Positions 12,001 through 22,175 of a stretch of DNA of 64,000 nt are shown piece by piece. Position 1 is the first letter of the stretch; each line of letters opens with the position of its first letter. The stretch spans positions 1,099,764 to 1,163,763 of the forward strand of contig NC_092583.1 of NCBI RefSeq assembly GCF_037975245.1, in the 5' to 3' direction. Source of the stretch: Apostichopus japonicus (taxonomy: Eukaryota; Echinodermata; Holothuroidea; Aspidochirotida; Stichopodidae). The notes beneath the pieces were generated by a model. That model saw only the letters and a program-made list of their open reading frames with translations, searched no databases and was not told the origin of the DNA. The translations under genes were made by a program, and so were the position numbers.

Positions 12001-15000
12001 GAAACACACTATCAGCTGTGAAAATTGCAGTGACTATGCAGTATCTTCGACCAATTGGGTCTTTGCAACCAGTCTTTCATGATGCTCTTTTACGCTGTAA
12101 AATGTTTTTTTTTTTTTCTTATAGTACTGGCAGTTTTACGCTGTAAAATGTTTTTTTCTTTTTTCTTATAGTACTGGCAGTAGTGGGAACTGGTAAAGTG
12201 GGGAGCTTCCCTTGTTTAAAGTTGTAAACGAACTCTCCTAATGGACTTATTTTCCAAGTTTTTTTATTGTTTTAAAGGATAAAAAAGGAACTTCCAAAAA
12301 TAAGGCTACAACAGACAAGGTTGCATGTCTGTTTATAGACATGACTAGTTACTTTTTTTAAAAAGATGACTGAATGTCTTGTGAGGTAAATTTCTTCCAG
12401 GGTGGTTAAAGACTTTAAAATTTTGCCCGAAGGTGACCATATTTGAATATCTGGCATATTTGGGGCCAATGCAGCATACCTTCAAACTTTTCAAAGTGTT
12501 CTTTTCCAGGAAGTGTGTATTTAAATCTGCTTTTTTTCTGTTTTTTGAAGGTTGGCACCAACATGCCCAAATACTTGGAGGAAGTTGACAACCACCAGCC
12601 TTTTGTCTTAATAATGGCTAATCGGGATGCTGCCCATTAAATTTTTGTTGTGGCAGATGGGCATGGATTAGAGCAGCAGACCCTACTAAAGGCTCTTGAT
12701 GTTTGCTTCAAGTTGTTATATGTATTAGACCTTCACTATCCACTATGGCAATGTGTGGTCACATGGGAGTTTGTCCAGAAGGTTCTATACGGACTGGACA
12801 CTAAAGTCAAATCGAAAACATCACCTGCCGTGACTGCAATGAGGGCTGCATTGAAAGCAGGAATGGATGACTGATGCCAGAAGCTTGAAACATCATCACT
12901 TATCTCCAACTATTGTTCATTCTTTTTTATTGTAATGGTTTGTGACATGTGGAAACTTGCCATGGATATCATTCCTTTGTTATAACTTTTCTTCCTATCT
13001 ACAGTACCATAGTTGGCCTATCTTTGTCAACATTTGTAGCAATTCTTCCAACCAGTCTCCAAGAGGAATCTACAGTCATACATACAGGTTTTTAAGTTTT
13101 CAATACATCGTAAAGTTGCTTTTAATTTGTGTGTACTTATCTGTCAAAAACCAGAACTATGCATTCAGTTAGTATTCATTGTTCAACCTTAGGGACAGGT
13201 CAGTCCATCAAGTTTCTCCTCTAGTCCTTTATAATACTTTTTGTTTTACATAGACAAGACTTTTCAGTTCATGAACAATTTTGTTAACACTTTTATTTTC
13301 ACTCATAGCATGATAAATCAAAATTAGTTGTATATTTTAAACTTCATAGACATGGTATTGCTGTTCATGGAATAAAGGGTCATTTGACAAACTGAAACCG
13401 TTATGAGTAGTTCGATCTATGATTAAATCATACTGAAATCGAAACTTGTTTGAAGTACATAATTTTCATTGTTCCATGTCAAAAAGGAACAAAGGTCAAC
13501 ATCTGACATCCTTGTAGCACAAAAATTACATGTGATGCGAAATTCATGTATGGTTCATCATAGTATAAGAAACCTACGTTGTATTTGATTGCTCTCTATG
13601 GGTTTTGAATAATAATGACTAAACCTTTTCAGCAGTTCAAAAGATTTCCCTATTCAACTCCTGCTGGAATATTTTAAGAAAAGATGACTAAAGGCGGTAG
13701 TACAACATTATTTTCCTTAAAAAGTTTTAAAAGTAATTAATTGTAGTTATATGCTTACTTTAAACTTCAAATCTTTCACCATGTGTGCTATCCATGTTTT
13801 TTGTAGTAATTTTAGCTTTATTTTTTTAGTAGTAATAGCTGTACTTTAAGTATGTGAAACACTTGCCATAATGTTGTTTTAAAGTTTACATGTTTACTTA
13901 TTAATATGATGCAAACACTAGTAAAAGTTTTACCTTCTTTATATCCGTCCATTATTCCTCTCATTCTTCGAATGCATTTGCCTGATTATACTATATATAT
14001 TTACACCACTTGCCATCAAACATTCTCTTACGTTTACATTCATGTTTTACTATTTGTTTATTGAAGTTTTACTAAAGATGTTTTCAAATAGATAGTTACA
14101 CCCTCTACTTTTTGTACTTGTTTAAATTTTGTACACGTATTTACTTGTTGGCGTTTCAGTTTGTTGTTCCGAATATGTTCTACGCCACATTACAATGCTT
14201 TTGTTATGCATTATCCAGGGAAGTCTATAGGCTGTGTTTTGTCCTGTGCCTAGGTTATTTGATAAAGAGGTGGGATTTACAATCTGACAATGATGTCTCA
14301 TAAAATAATGAATAAAACCCTGATTATGCTATGGATAAAGAACCAGGTAATTTGTTAAACCTCTGACATTTTTCCTGGTTACAAACTGACCATTGTCCCT
14401 GGTCACTAACTGACCATTATTCCTGGTCACAAACTGACCATTAATCCTGGTCACAAACTGACCATTAATCCTGGTCACAAATTAACCAGGATCTTGGTGA
14501 AGCTTATTTGACCAGGATTTCCTGGTCAAGTTGACCAGGATTGTGTAGGTGGCATATTGACCCGGAACCTGGCAACATTTTGACCCCATCCTGGTGTATT
14601 TTAACCAGGGCTTTTTTTTAGAGTGTATGGTACTGTGTTTTAAATAAGACTACCTTATACGCGGCCTCATTAAGATTCGTTGAACATTATTACAGACGTT
14701 AACATTTGTAGAAATCTGCATAAACATAATGAGACATAACTAAACAAGCCTCCTTAAAACAGCTGGCAAAACCACGTTGCTGCTGTTTCTTATTTAAAGT
14801 GAACATCTTCTGGCAATAACAATTCGCAATAACAAATTATTATGATCATTTTTTTTCAAATCGCACATCCTCCTTGTGTTTTACTTATGAAAGAACTAAA
14901 CTCATTTTATGATGTTCGCATGAATATAAAATTTCATCTGTAGAAAATGCTACAACAGAGAAGAAAGAGAGAGCTATTTCTTGTTATTTGTATTACCTCT

Positions 15001-15545
15001 TCACACGATAGAACCATAGGCGTTCATTGTACTAGAAGTGTATATACAGCATGTCTTGCTGTATAATAAAAGTCATAGAGAAGGGAATAAGAAAAGGCAG
15101 AAAAGAAGAGAATTGAACTCATTCAAAGTAGTGGCAATTAAACACCGTCGTCAAATGTATTGGTTCTGTGTTTTTTGGTTGCTATGACAAAATGTACTCT
15201 CCTGCTTGCTATGAATTGCGGCCTGAGACTTGTTGTCAGTCTTCTTTTATCTTTTAAGTGGAACATCATAGGAAATGTTTCATTTTTCCCCCGTTGTGTG
15301 GATAGACACGTTACGAATGACTTGTTTACTACAAATTTGATTGGTTTCAGATGGGGTATAAGATGAAGGGGAATTATAGACAATATATGTTAATATGCTG
15401 TATTAGCCGTAACTTGAAGGGAAAAGAGCTGTAGCGTGTTGTTAGGCAACGGCGTAACCTGCACAAAAATACACAATATACAATGCAATATCCAAGTAAA
15501 TGCACTAGATTCGAAACTGTATTTGCCTTGTATAGAAAGGAAAGG

Positions 15546-15601
<56 letters not shown>

Positions 15602-15602
15602 G

Positions 15603-15688
<86 letters not shown>

Positions 15689-17155
15689 CTCTATCTATCT
15701 ATCTATCTCTATCTATCTCTATCTGTCTATATCTATCTATGTCTATCTCTATCTATCTATATCTATCTATCTATCTATCTCTATCTATCTATCTCTATCT
15801 ATCTATCTCTATCTATCTATCTCTATCTATCTATCTCTATCTATCTCTATCTATCTATCTCTATCTATCTCTATCTATCTCTATCTATCTCTATCTATCT
15901 CTATCTATCTCTATCTATCTATATCTATCTATATCTATCTATATCTATCTCTATCTATCTCTATCTATCTCTATCTATCTCTATCTATCTCTATCTATCT
16001 ATATCTATCTATATCTATCTATATCTATCTCTATCTATCTATATCTATCTATATCTATCTATATCTATCTATCTATCTATCTATATCTATCTCTATCTAT
16101 CTCTATCTATCTCTATCTATCTATATCTATCTATATCTATCTATATCTATCTATCTCTATCTATCTATATCTATCTATATCTATCTATATCTATCTATAT
16201 CTATCTATCTATCTCTATCTATCTATCTCTATCTATCTATCTCTATCTATCTCTATCTATCTATCTCTATCTATCTCTATCTATCTCTATCTATCTCTAT
16301 CTATCTCTATCTATCTCTATCTATCTATATCTATCTATCTCTATCTATCTCTATCTATCTCTATCTATCTCTATCTATCTCTATCTATCTCTATCTATCT
16401 ATATCTATCTATATCTATCTATATCTATCTCTATCTATCTATATCTATCTATATCTATCTATATCTATCTATCTATCTATCTATCTATATCTATCTCTAT
16501 CTATCTCTATCTATCTCTATCTATCTATATCTATCTATATCTATCTATATCTATCTATCTCTATCTATCTCTATCTATCTATATCTATCTATATCTATCT
16601 ATATCTATCTATCTCTATCTATCTATATCTATCTATATCTATCTATATCTATCTATATCTATCTATATCTATCTATCTCTATCTATCTCTATCTATCTAT
16701 TTCTATCTATATCTATCTATATCTATCTATATCTATCTATATCTATCTATATCTATCTATATCTATCTATATCTATCTATCTCTATCTATCTATTTCTAT
16801 CTATATCTATCTATATCTATCTATATCTATCTATTTCTATCTATATCTATCTATATCTATCTATATCTATCTATTGCCTAATGTTACACATCACAGTAGT
16901 ATTATCAAGTGCACTGTTACAAGTGCACTGTTAATTAAATATATATATATACATAGGGTATATATTATATATAACATATGCAATATTCAGTGAAACTTTC
17001 AATAAAGAGTTGCAACTAGAAAACGAGGAAACGATATACTTACCATGTAATACACGGCGTTGTAGTTGGATAGCAAAGAAGATAACAACGATTGTTAGAA
17101 CCATGATACCGGTGGCGAGTCTTCTCCATAAAGAGCAAGATGTTAGCATCTTCAT
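1634..17155 (-). CDS. Carbohydrate sulfotransferase (HNK-1ST/CHST8-14 family), complete
   Basis: Model: complement(1634..2494, 2925..3025, 17044..17155), giving 357 aa. Phases match: exon 1 ends in phase 1, exon 2 ends in phase 0. Donors are GTAAGT. Residues 1-13 are a short basic cytosolic tail, about 14-31 a single hydrophobic signal anchor, then a stem and the catalytic domain, which is the layout of a type II Golgi enzyme. The 5'-phosphosulfate-binding loop is [10 protein letters not shown] (about 130-139). The 3'-phosphate loop is VREPISRF (about 191-198). [14 protein letters not shown]-type motif follows. The family moves sulfate from PAPS to GalNAc, GlcA or related sugars of glycosaminoglycans and glycoproteins. 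Which acceptor is used cannot be read from sequence. ATG at 17155 was chosen because it precedes the anchor; an acceptor-like TATGCAG lies immediately upstream, suggesting an upstream non-coding exon. Length is normal for the family. Confidence 0.9.
2736..2872. repeat. GGAT/GGAC/GATA tetranucleotide microsatellite
   Basis: Degenerate tandem tetranucleotides (GGAT, GGAC, then ATAG) in the last sulfotransferase intron, 53 bp from the exon 2 donor. Open frames rich in Ser/Ile/His/Pro across it are low-complexity artefacts. Confidence 0.85.
2925..3025 (-). CDS. Sulfotransferase coding exon 2 (stem region)
   Basis: 101-nt exon with acceptor TCTTTCAG and donor GTAAGT. It is read in the frame set by exon 1 and encodes residues 38-71, a Ser/Pro/Val-rich stem between the membrane anchor and the catalytic domain. 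Joining it to 17044 and 2494 restores one open frame with no stop. Confidence 0.85.
3825..4135 (+). mobile_element. tRNA-derived SINE
   Basis: The 5' part carries a polymerase III type 2 promoter: an A-box-like TGGCCAATTGG at 3833-3843 and a B box GGTTCGATTCC at 3877-3887. It is followed by a central block containing GTCCTTGGGCAAGAT and AAATGGGTACC, and a 3' part ending GCGCTATATAAA. The tRNA-like head plus central and tail domains is SINE architecture. It does not fold convincingly as a functional tRNA. It lies in sulfotransferase intron 1. Confidence 0.75.
4136..5313. other. Sulfotransferase intron 1 segment; no feature recognised
   Basis: AT-rich intronic sequence with short AAT and poly-C runs (near 4465-4500 and 4590-4610). 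I see no exon, transposon end or RNA gene in either strand. Confidence 0.4.
5314..5350 (+). ncRNA. Hammerhead ribozyme core, truncated copy
   Basis: CTGATGA at 5314-5320, a short stem II (CGC/GCG around a TCAAC loop) and GAAAC at 5334-5338 make the canonical hammerhead core. ACT...AGT can form stem III, followed by C as the cleavage-site base. The sequence before CTGATGA does not pair with the sequence after the cleavage site, so stem I is missing. It is a sister of the foldable copy at 29499-29544 and ends in the same ACTAGTCTCAT block. Confidence 0.5.
5357..5485. repeat. (TA)n microsatellite
   Basis: Long TA dinucleotide run with a few ATAC/ATAG interruptions, directly downstream of the hammerhead block. 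The Tyr/Ile open frames here are artefacts. Confidence 0.9.
5700..5970 (-). mobile_element. tRNA-derived SINE, minus strand, copy 1 (internal deletion)
   Basis: Read on the minus strand it has an A-box-like segment (TAGCCTAGTGGTTAGGG, complement of about 5769-5785). The B-box segment present in the copy near 39000 is deleted here. The shared body includes GAGGTTCGAAACCGGTAAGG and TCGTAATTCCACTGTAGGCG on the plus strand. Flanked on both sides by TA runs. In sulfotransferase intron 1. Confidence 0.6.
6014..6084. repeat. (TA)n microsatellite
   Basis: About 70 bp of uninterrupted TA dinucleotides adjoining the SINE copy at 5700-5970. Confidence 0.92.
6690..6860 (-). pseudogene. LINE reverse-transcriptase C-terminal scrap
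   Basis: On the minus strand one frame reads [19 protein letters not shown] (19 residues), then after a frame change [15 protein letters not shown]. This is the characteristic C-terminus of Jockey/CR1-like non-LTR retrotransposon ORF2 proteins (R-S-F-x-x-A-x-x-x-W-N-x-L-P). No catalytic part remains nearby. It is a decayed, frameshifted fragment in sulfotransferase intron 1. Confidence 0.6.
7100..9317. other. Sulfotransferase intron 1 segment; low-complexity tracts only
   Basis: Contains an A tract at about 7690-7710, C-rich tracts near 7380-7430 and 8107-8150, and a short run of TATGCATA-like words (8600-8650, 8830-8970). I recognise no exon or mobile element. Confidence 0.4.
9536..12874 (+). 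pseudogene. SAMD3-like gene inside transposon, with one in-frame stop
   Basis: Exons 9536-9602, 10986-11132, 11782-11900 and 12551-12874 join in matching phases (1, 1, 0) and end at TGA 12872. Residues 1-22 ([17 protein letters not shown]...) look like the start of a SAM-type helical domain. Exon 3 carries the [10 protein letters not shown]...[11 protein letters not shown] block. Exon 4 has the HQPFVLIMA ... [18 protein letters not shown] ... WEFVQ block. From memory this order matches proteins annotated as SAM domain-containing protein 3-like in fish and marine invertebrates; their function is unknown. A TAA at 12638-12640 interrupts exon 4 at its 30th codon, with homology-like sequence on both sides, hence the pseudogene call. 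Read-through or a sequencing error is possible. Exon 2's acceptor is weak and the least certain part. Confidence 0.6.
12100..12182. repeat. Two-copy tandem duplication inside the transposon
   Basis: TTTTACGCTGTAAAATG, a T-rich tract and CTTATAGTACTGGCAG occur twice in a row, about 44 bp apart, within the intron before exon 4 of the SAMD3-like gene. Confidence 0.75.
14336..14600. repeat. Subterminal CCTGGTCACAAACTGACC tandem array
   Basis: Several tandem copies of a roughly 25-30-bp unit around TCCTGGTCACAAACTGACCA lie just inside the right end of the 5.3-kb transposon. Degenerate CCTGGTT/CCTGGAT words appear inside the left end (9332-9480). Subterminal repeats of this type serve as transposase-binding sites in CACTA and other cut-and-paste elements; that role here is inference. 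Confidence 0.7.
14629..15546. other. Sulfotransferase intron 1 segment; no feature recognised
   Basis: Unique-looking AT-rich sequence between the transposon and the ATCT microsatellite. An 81-aa minus-strand and a 68-aa plus-strand frame overlap here, but neither has splice sites, motifs or codon bias that would support a gene. Confidence 0.4.
15547..16874. repeat. 1.3-kb ATCT compound microsatellite
   Basis: Begins with pure ATCT repeats, passes through a GTCT block (about 15637-15680), then becomes a mosaic of ATCT with CTATCT and ATATCT hexamer/decamer variants. Blocks of the mosaic recur at larger scale: the ordering near 15,960-16,140 is echoed near 16,390-16,560. A 481-codon Tyr/Leu/Ser/Ile frame (15436-16881) is purely a product of this repeat. 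Confidence 0.97.
17044..17155 (-). CDS. Sulfotransferase coding exon 1 (signal anchor)
   Basis: Encodes residues 1-37: a short basic N-terminus (W-R-R at 10-12), a Val/Ile/Phe-rich anchor of about 18 residues, then Q-R-R. The donor GTAAGT follows after one base of the next codon, which completes as GCT with exon 2. No TATA box or initiator was convincing upstream. Confidence 0.82.
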
Positions 17156-17156
17156 A

Positions 17157-18857
17157 CTGCATAAATTATATAATGTCATAAAAAAAATGACTTTACTATT
17201 GCACTATGAAAAGTATACAAGCTAACTAACCACAGATTATAAGGAAGTTGACAAGCGATGTAATTCTATTTCTTATCAGTAATACAAGTAAGAGTCACAG
17301 TTTCTACGGTGTAGTCTACGTGTATATATATATTTACATAAATATACTCAAATAGGCTCAGCTGTTCACTTCCTGCTGCAATCGGCTTAATACATTGAAG
17401 TATAGAGCGAGTAAACATAATTATACTAGCTATTGATATGTACATATGTATGTATATATATATAAATATATATATATTGAATTTTATGTACCGGATATTA
17501 CGGTATGTTGTATATAATATTAACATTGTAGTCACTGACCTTTTGGTGGCGATTGGATCAAAAGTCCGTTTTCCATGAAGTCTGACTTCTAAAACCCTTG
17601 TAAATTATATATATATATTTTTAATATTTTGATACACGGGGTTTAGCGTTGTTGTCAAGTGACATCACGGAAGACCATCCGTTCTAGTGTCATACATTCG
17701 TTACACTGAAACAAATATATTGCGTATCATTTGACATACCATACATATACGTTCAGAATTGACAAATACCGTTAATAATATATCTACAGAGTGCCCCTAT
17801 ACGTCCGCACGGCCACAGTTTTAATTCAATAACAGGTTTTCTCATGCAGTCTACACTATACAAGTCGACGCAAAGGCTCTCTCATTATGACATGTTTTGC
17901 ATCTGCAGTGTTCCGCTTCGATGATTGAAAATTGCATTACATCGCTTACATCCGCGTGACAAACCTCTCAAGTTTTTGAGGAATTTGGCTCTTCGCTGGC
18001 AAGTTTAATCGTCCACCGTCGTCGTCGTCCGTAATGAATTTTACGCTGTAATTAGAGTTATATTCCGAAGATGACTATTTGCACATTACGTGTGGCGTAT
18101 TCATATATTGTTTTTCAGAAATTGAGGAGGTCAACTGGTCTCAAATCTCGCTCTTCTATATTCATAATGATTTCTCTAACCAAAAATTGGCACATTCCCT
18201 CTTGCACGATGAACAACAAACATCTCCGTAATTAAGCGAGAAATAGCAATTCCCATAGTGACCATCTCTATACGATCTAATAGTAATAGAGCAGCATATC
18301 GCCGCCAACTTTTTCACATTCACACAGTTTAACGTGCAGTGGAGACGATGTAGCGTTTAGGTCACGGTTAAAGTGGCCAACTTAATGAGACGAGTTTTAC
18401 GCAAAAGAAATGTCTAAACAGAAATAAATGAGTTTGCTTATTTTTGAATGTGGATAAGCGATGCGTATTCTCGATCGAAGCATGCATGGATGTCACGAAA
18501 ACGAACTCTTTTGAAATTTCTGCGTAAATTACCAAAACAAACGTCGCATGTTACTATATCTTTGTCGTTTGTAAGTGAAACAACATGTGCCATACTAAGT
18601 TTAAGCTAGTTTATACTAAGACAAAGTAAAGCGACTGTAATATTGAAAAGGAAGTAATCAAAATAAGAAAATTCTTTGCCCGATGAAAGAAATGAAAGGC
18701 AAAGCGATCAAATGTCTTTGTAAACCAGTGATCCATTTTATAACTTCATGATTGCCACAAATTCCCACAATCCATTGAAATTTTGCTTTTTCATGTCGCA
18801 ATATCTTAAATAGCAACTTTCAATTTCACTTTCAACTAAACGAAATTATAGGATATG
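17157..18857. other. 5' flank of the sulfotransferase; promoter not resolved
   Basis: Probably holds the promoter and any upstream non-coding exon. A minus-strand GTCAGT donor-like site near 17540 and the acceptor at 17157-17163 would allow a 5' UTR exon, but this is weak. TA runs occur near 17320-17475 and 17605-17625. No coding exon is seen. Confidence 0.35.
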
Positions 18858-18865
18858 GCCTACTG

Positions 18866-19723
18866 CATGGGCGGCGATCCTGGGGGGGGGGGGGAGGGGG
18901 GATATATCCCCCCATGAAAATGGGTGGAGGGGATGTAATACACCATATCCCCCCCACCAAATGCCAGGGATAAGAATATTTTCATGCCTACATTTATGCA
19001 TCATCGTGAATGTAAGGCTCTTTTTTAGCTTCATTTCTCGCCTACCATAAACGCAGTGCGATCTTTTCAAATAAACCGTCTTTATAAAGCAAGAATAGTT
19101 GACTGTAGGCTTCATTGGCCCTATAACAACAAAATGTATTATTGCGCCCACGGTATTGATATATATATAGTACATATATGCACCCTCATAGTATTCATAT
19201 AGGCCCTATAGTAGGCCTACACACGTACACGTTCCCTCGAACCGCTGAGAATCTCATGTTACCAGGGCAATGCTTAATACACGTTTCACCTGGATGCCCT
19301 AGCAATCGGTACCTAGGAATGTAACTATGTGTAATTGTGTATTGCATGTGTATAGGCCTATAATAGCCTGCATGAGGCCATTTTCTTCATCGAAAAATAT
19401 AAAAGAGCTCTCCGGCGAAAATTCTAACGTAGCGCCTGAAACAAGATTGACCGGGGCAAGTTTCCCAAAATAACACCCGAAATTAAAAAAAAAGTATTTT
19501 GGATCCTGATTATGAGATATTTCGGACATGATATCCCTATTTTAAAGTTGGGTATATGCCGCTTGGAAACCTCGGGAAGTGCCGTTTCCGGCCATCTAGA
19601 GGGTTTGTAAATCCCAAAATTTTCTTGTACGCTTCGCGCCAATTCATGGTGGCGCTACGCTTAGATAGTCAACAAGGTCATATCCCCCCCCCCCCCACTC
19701 GGAAGTACGGATCGCCGCCCATG
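18866..19723. mobile_element. TIR DNA transposon with 8-bp target duplication (hAT-like, non-autonomous)
   Basis: Inverted ends CATGGGCGGCGATCC (18866-18880; complement ending at 19723) are flanked by a perfect 8-bp duplication GCCTACTG at 18858-18865 and 19724-19731. Long G and C tracts lie just inside the ends. The right part carries the family word TTGGCGCGAAGCG-type block (about 19630-19665, near GGTGGCGC). No transposase is encoded. Eight-base duplications fit hAT (also P or Merlin) elements. Confidence 0.82.
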
Positions 19724-20095
19724 GCCTACTGATGCATAATCAACATTTTTTTGAGCTATTACATTACTATTTGGATGTGCAAAGTAAACAATTCGAGATA
19801 GAATGTCGAAATTATTAGATAGACTGTCCAAACTTTGTGATAAGACGCAGCGGTACTTCGAGATCAAATATCGAAATAGCAATATAAAACATCAAACTGC
19901 GAAAATAATCGTCACAATTCCGTAATTAAAAATCGATAAGAGAGATAAAACGTTTAAATTCCGACTTCACAATCTATTTCTTTGTGTACTGGGCCATCTT
20001 GTCATGTACACATTTTTATCCCATCGCTCCCATAAAGAGGATGAGATATTGTAGTTCCTTTACAGTTGGACCATATACAGCTGTGTCGGTTGCCA

Positions 20096-20992
20096 CATGG
20101 GCGTCAGCAGGTTTCAGAAAGTGAGGGGGACACTATACTATCTAAGCGGAGCGCCACCATTGGTTGGCGCGTAGCGTACCAGAAAATTTTGGGTACATAA
20201 GACCCCCTAGATCGCAGGAGACGGCCTTCCTGAGTCGTTTTTAGTTACATCAGAACCAGTGAGGAGAAATTTTGTCTCACAAAACTAAATTCCGACAGAA
20301 AGTACTGGTAGAAAGATGCCGTTCTGACACCAAGGGAGACAAATTACACAGCGTCCATCTCAAACGAAATATTGAAAAAGTGGCGCCGTCACCTCCGGGA
20401 TGAGTGGAGTGGTATATATAATACATGCATGTAGGTGCGAGACGTCAGTTGTTATGTGCCCAGGTACTTTAATAATAATAATCAGAAAAAGGCACCGCGC
20501 GCAGAGCGTGTGTAGCGCCTAGCCGACACTCAACAATAAAGATCTACCATATCCGGCGAATACATGTAGCCTTAATTACTTAACCCCTACACCCCTATTC
20601 GTCCGTCCAGTCCAAGGGACTGGAGGTAGTGATATGAACATAGTAACTCATCACCATCTACCTGTATGGCTTACCTAATCCCTTGGAACCCATACAAACA
20701 ACATGTGTGCAAGATTCAATACACTTTCGAATGGTCTCCCCCCCGAACGAATTAAATGGGCAGATTTAGGATATTGGGAGAATGGGAGATAAATGACGGT
20801 GCAAGTGATAGATAGCAGGGGCCCAGGGAGTCCAGATTTCTTGACCTTAAACAGAAAATCGCGCATATGCATGTGATTTTTTTTAATAACTACTCTGAAA
20901 AGTGGGTGGGACAAATGATATGATATTCCCTCCACTTTTGAAAGTGGGGGGGGGGGACATGTCCCCCCGTCCCCCACCTGTTAACGCCAATG
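20096..20992. mobile_element. TIR DNA transposon with 8-bp target duplication (hAT-like, non-autonomous)
   Basis: Ends CATGGGCGTCAGCAGG and (minus strand) CATTGGCGTTAACAGG are inverted repeats with three mismatches. The flanking 8-bp duplication is GGTTGCCA (20088-20095 and 20993-21000). Just inside the left end lies CTATCTAAGCGGAGCGCCAC with TTGGCGCGTAGCGTA; a G-run marks the right end. Same family design as the element at 18866. Confidence 0.8.
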
Positions 20993-21149
20993 GGTTGCCA
21001 TAGCAACATTTGCAATGATATTGTCTAATTTCCTGAGTACCTACTCCCTGGAAGGGGTGGGGGTTGTATTCAATGGTGGGGTACCTCAAGGTGACCGGAA
21101 ATATATGACAGAGGGAGGGGTCAAAACGTGCCCGTATGTGTGTGGATGT

Positions 21150-21560
21150 GCGTAAATGCGTGTGTGTGTACAACTTTGTCGCAAAAACTCCTTAACGGCT
21201 GGCCCGACTTTCCTTGAACCTGAGGACAAGGAACCCGGGGTGAATTTTGTGTCTCGCAATCCCTCCGGAACGCTCAAATTGAGTAAAAATCAAGTTTTTG
21301 CCATAACTCCAAGGGGAAACATGGAATTGCCATCAATCCTTCACAGATACGATAGAATGCATAGAAATATCAAAATGTGTGGTTGCCATGGGCTCTGAGG
21401 TCAAAGGTCACATGGCTAAAGGTCACATCTATATTTGTTAGCGTCATTTTGTGTCAAAACTCGTCCTCAACATCTGTGCCGATTTTCTTCAAACTACATG
21501 AAATTGATCGGACGTGCCTTAGTCAAGAAACCGGAATAATTGAGACAATGTTCTTTGTTT
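21150..21560 (+). repeat. Degenerate interspersed repeat with AGGTCA direct repeats
   Basis: The segment has a repeat-like style with AGGTCAAAGGTCA at 21398-21410 and AAAGGTCACAT just after. It resembles in wording the repeat block at 52.7-54.2 kb. No ORF, TIR or poly(A) tail allowed classification. Confidence 0.35.
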
Positions 21561-22175
21561 GAATATACAAACTATGTACACATCTCAACGCGAACAGTGT
21601 GATTGAGTGTGACCTTAAAACTCTCGCGGAACTAGCCTATAGAAAACACTCGATACGTAGCATACCATTCGGCGGTCCCGATCAGTTTTGATAAACCGAG
21701 CGTTATTGCACTCTTTCTCAGTGATCCGACGGAAATCATTTCCCAGGGAAAGAGGGTCCATCATCGTCCCACCCACCCACCATACGCCCTACTGAGTGAC
21801 GCCCCTGGTCAAAATAGCTTATAAGAAAACTGCAGTCGTCATTATTAGTCAAGTTGTAATTTAAATTTGCGTTCCTCGATAATTCTTCCATTCGGACGGC
21901 GCAGCTTATATCTTTAAATTTTAGCGAGAGAGATTAATTACTTGTTTTCGCGTCAAATGACAACTTCATCTTCGAGTCCATCAAATGAGTCTACGAAATG
22001 AGTTTTACGAAACAGTATGCCTTCATAAAATGCTATAGGACTGCATTTGCCTGTAGTGTAGGTGATAGGGATCTACCATTTATTGATAACACACGGGCTT
22101 AACATGGGTTGTTATGAAATAACTATTTGTAGAAGATAAATGGCCAAATTATGATGTACAAGTGGTTGGGTATAG

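Larger units (their letters stand above)
9318..14625. mobile_element. 5.3-kb DNA transposon carrying a SAMD3-like gene; CACTA/EnSpm-like ends
   Basis: The left end is CACTCTAAAAAACGTCCTGGT at 9318; the right end is the inverted version (CACTCTAAAAAAAAGCCCTGG read on the minus strand) finishing at 14625. A TAT trinucleotide abuts both ends (9315-9317, 14626-14628), matching the 3-bp duplications of CACTA-type elements. The TIR start CACTC and A-run suit that superfamily but do not prove it. Subterminal CCTGGT words are abundant at both ends. No transposase was recognised, so it is probably non-autonomous. The only coding content is a four-exon plus-strand gene (9536-12874). It sits in the first intron of the sulfotransferase. 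Confidence 0.65.

Noticed and set aside
15436-16881. 481-codon open frame, the longest in the window
   Set aside because: Composed almost entirely of Tyr/Leu/Ser/Ile from the ATCT microsatellite; no domain, no splice or promoter context.
17530-17580. Upstream coding exon for the sulfotransferase (MENGLL...)
   Set aside because: Joining it to 17156 gives an immediate stop in frame; at most a non-coding 5' exon.
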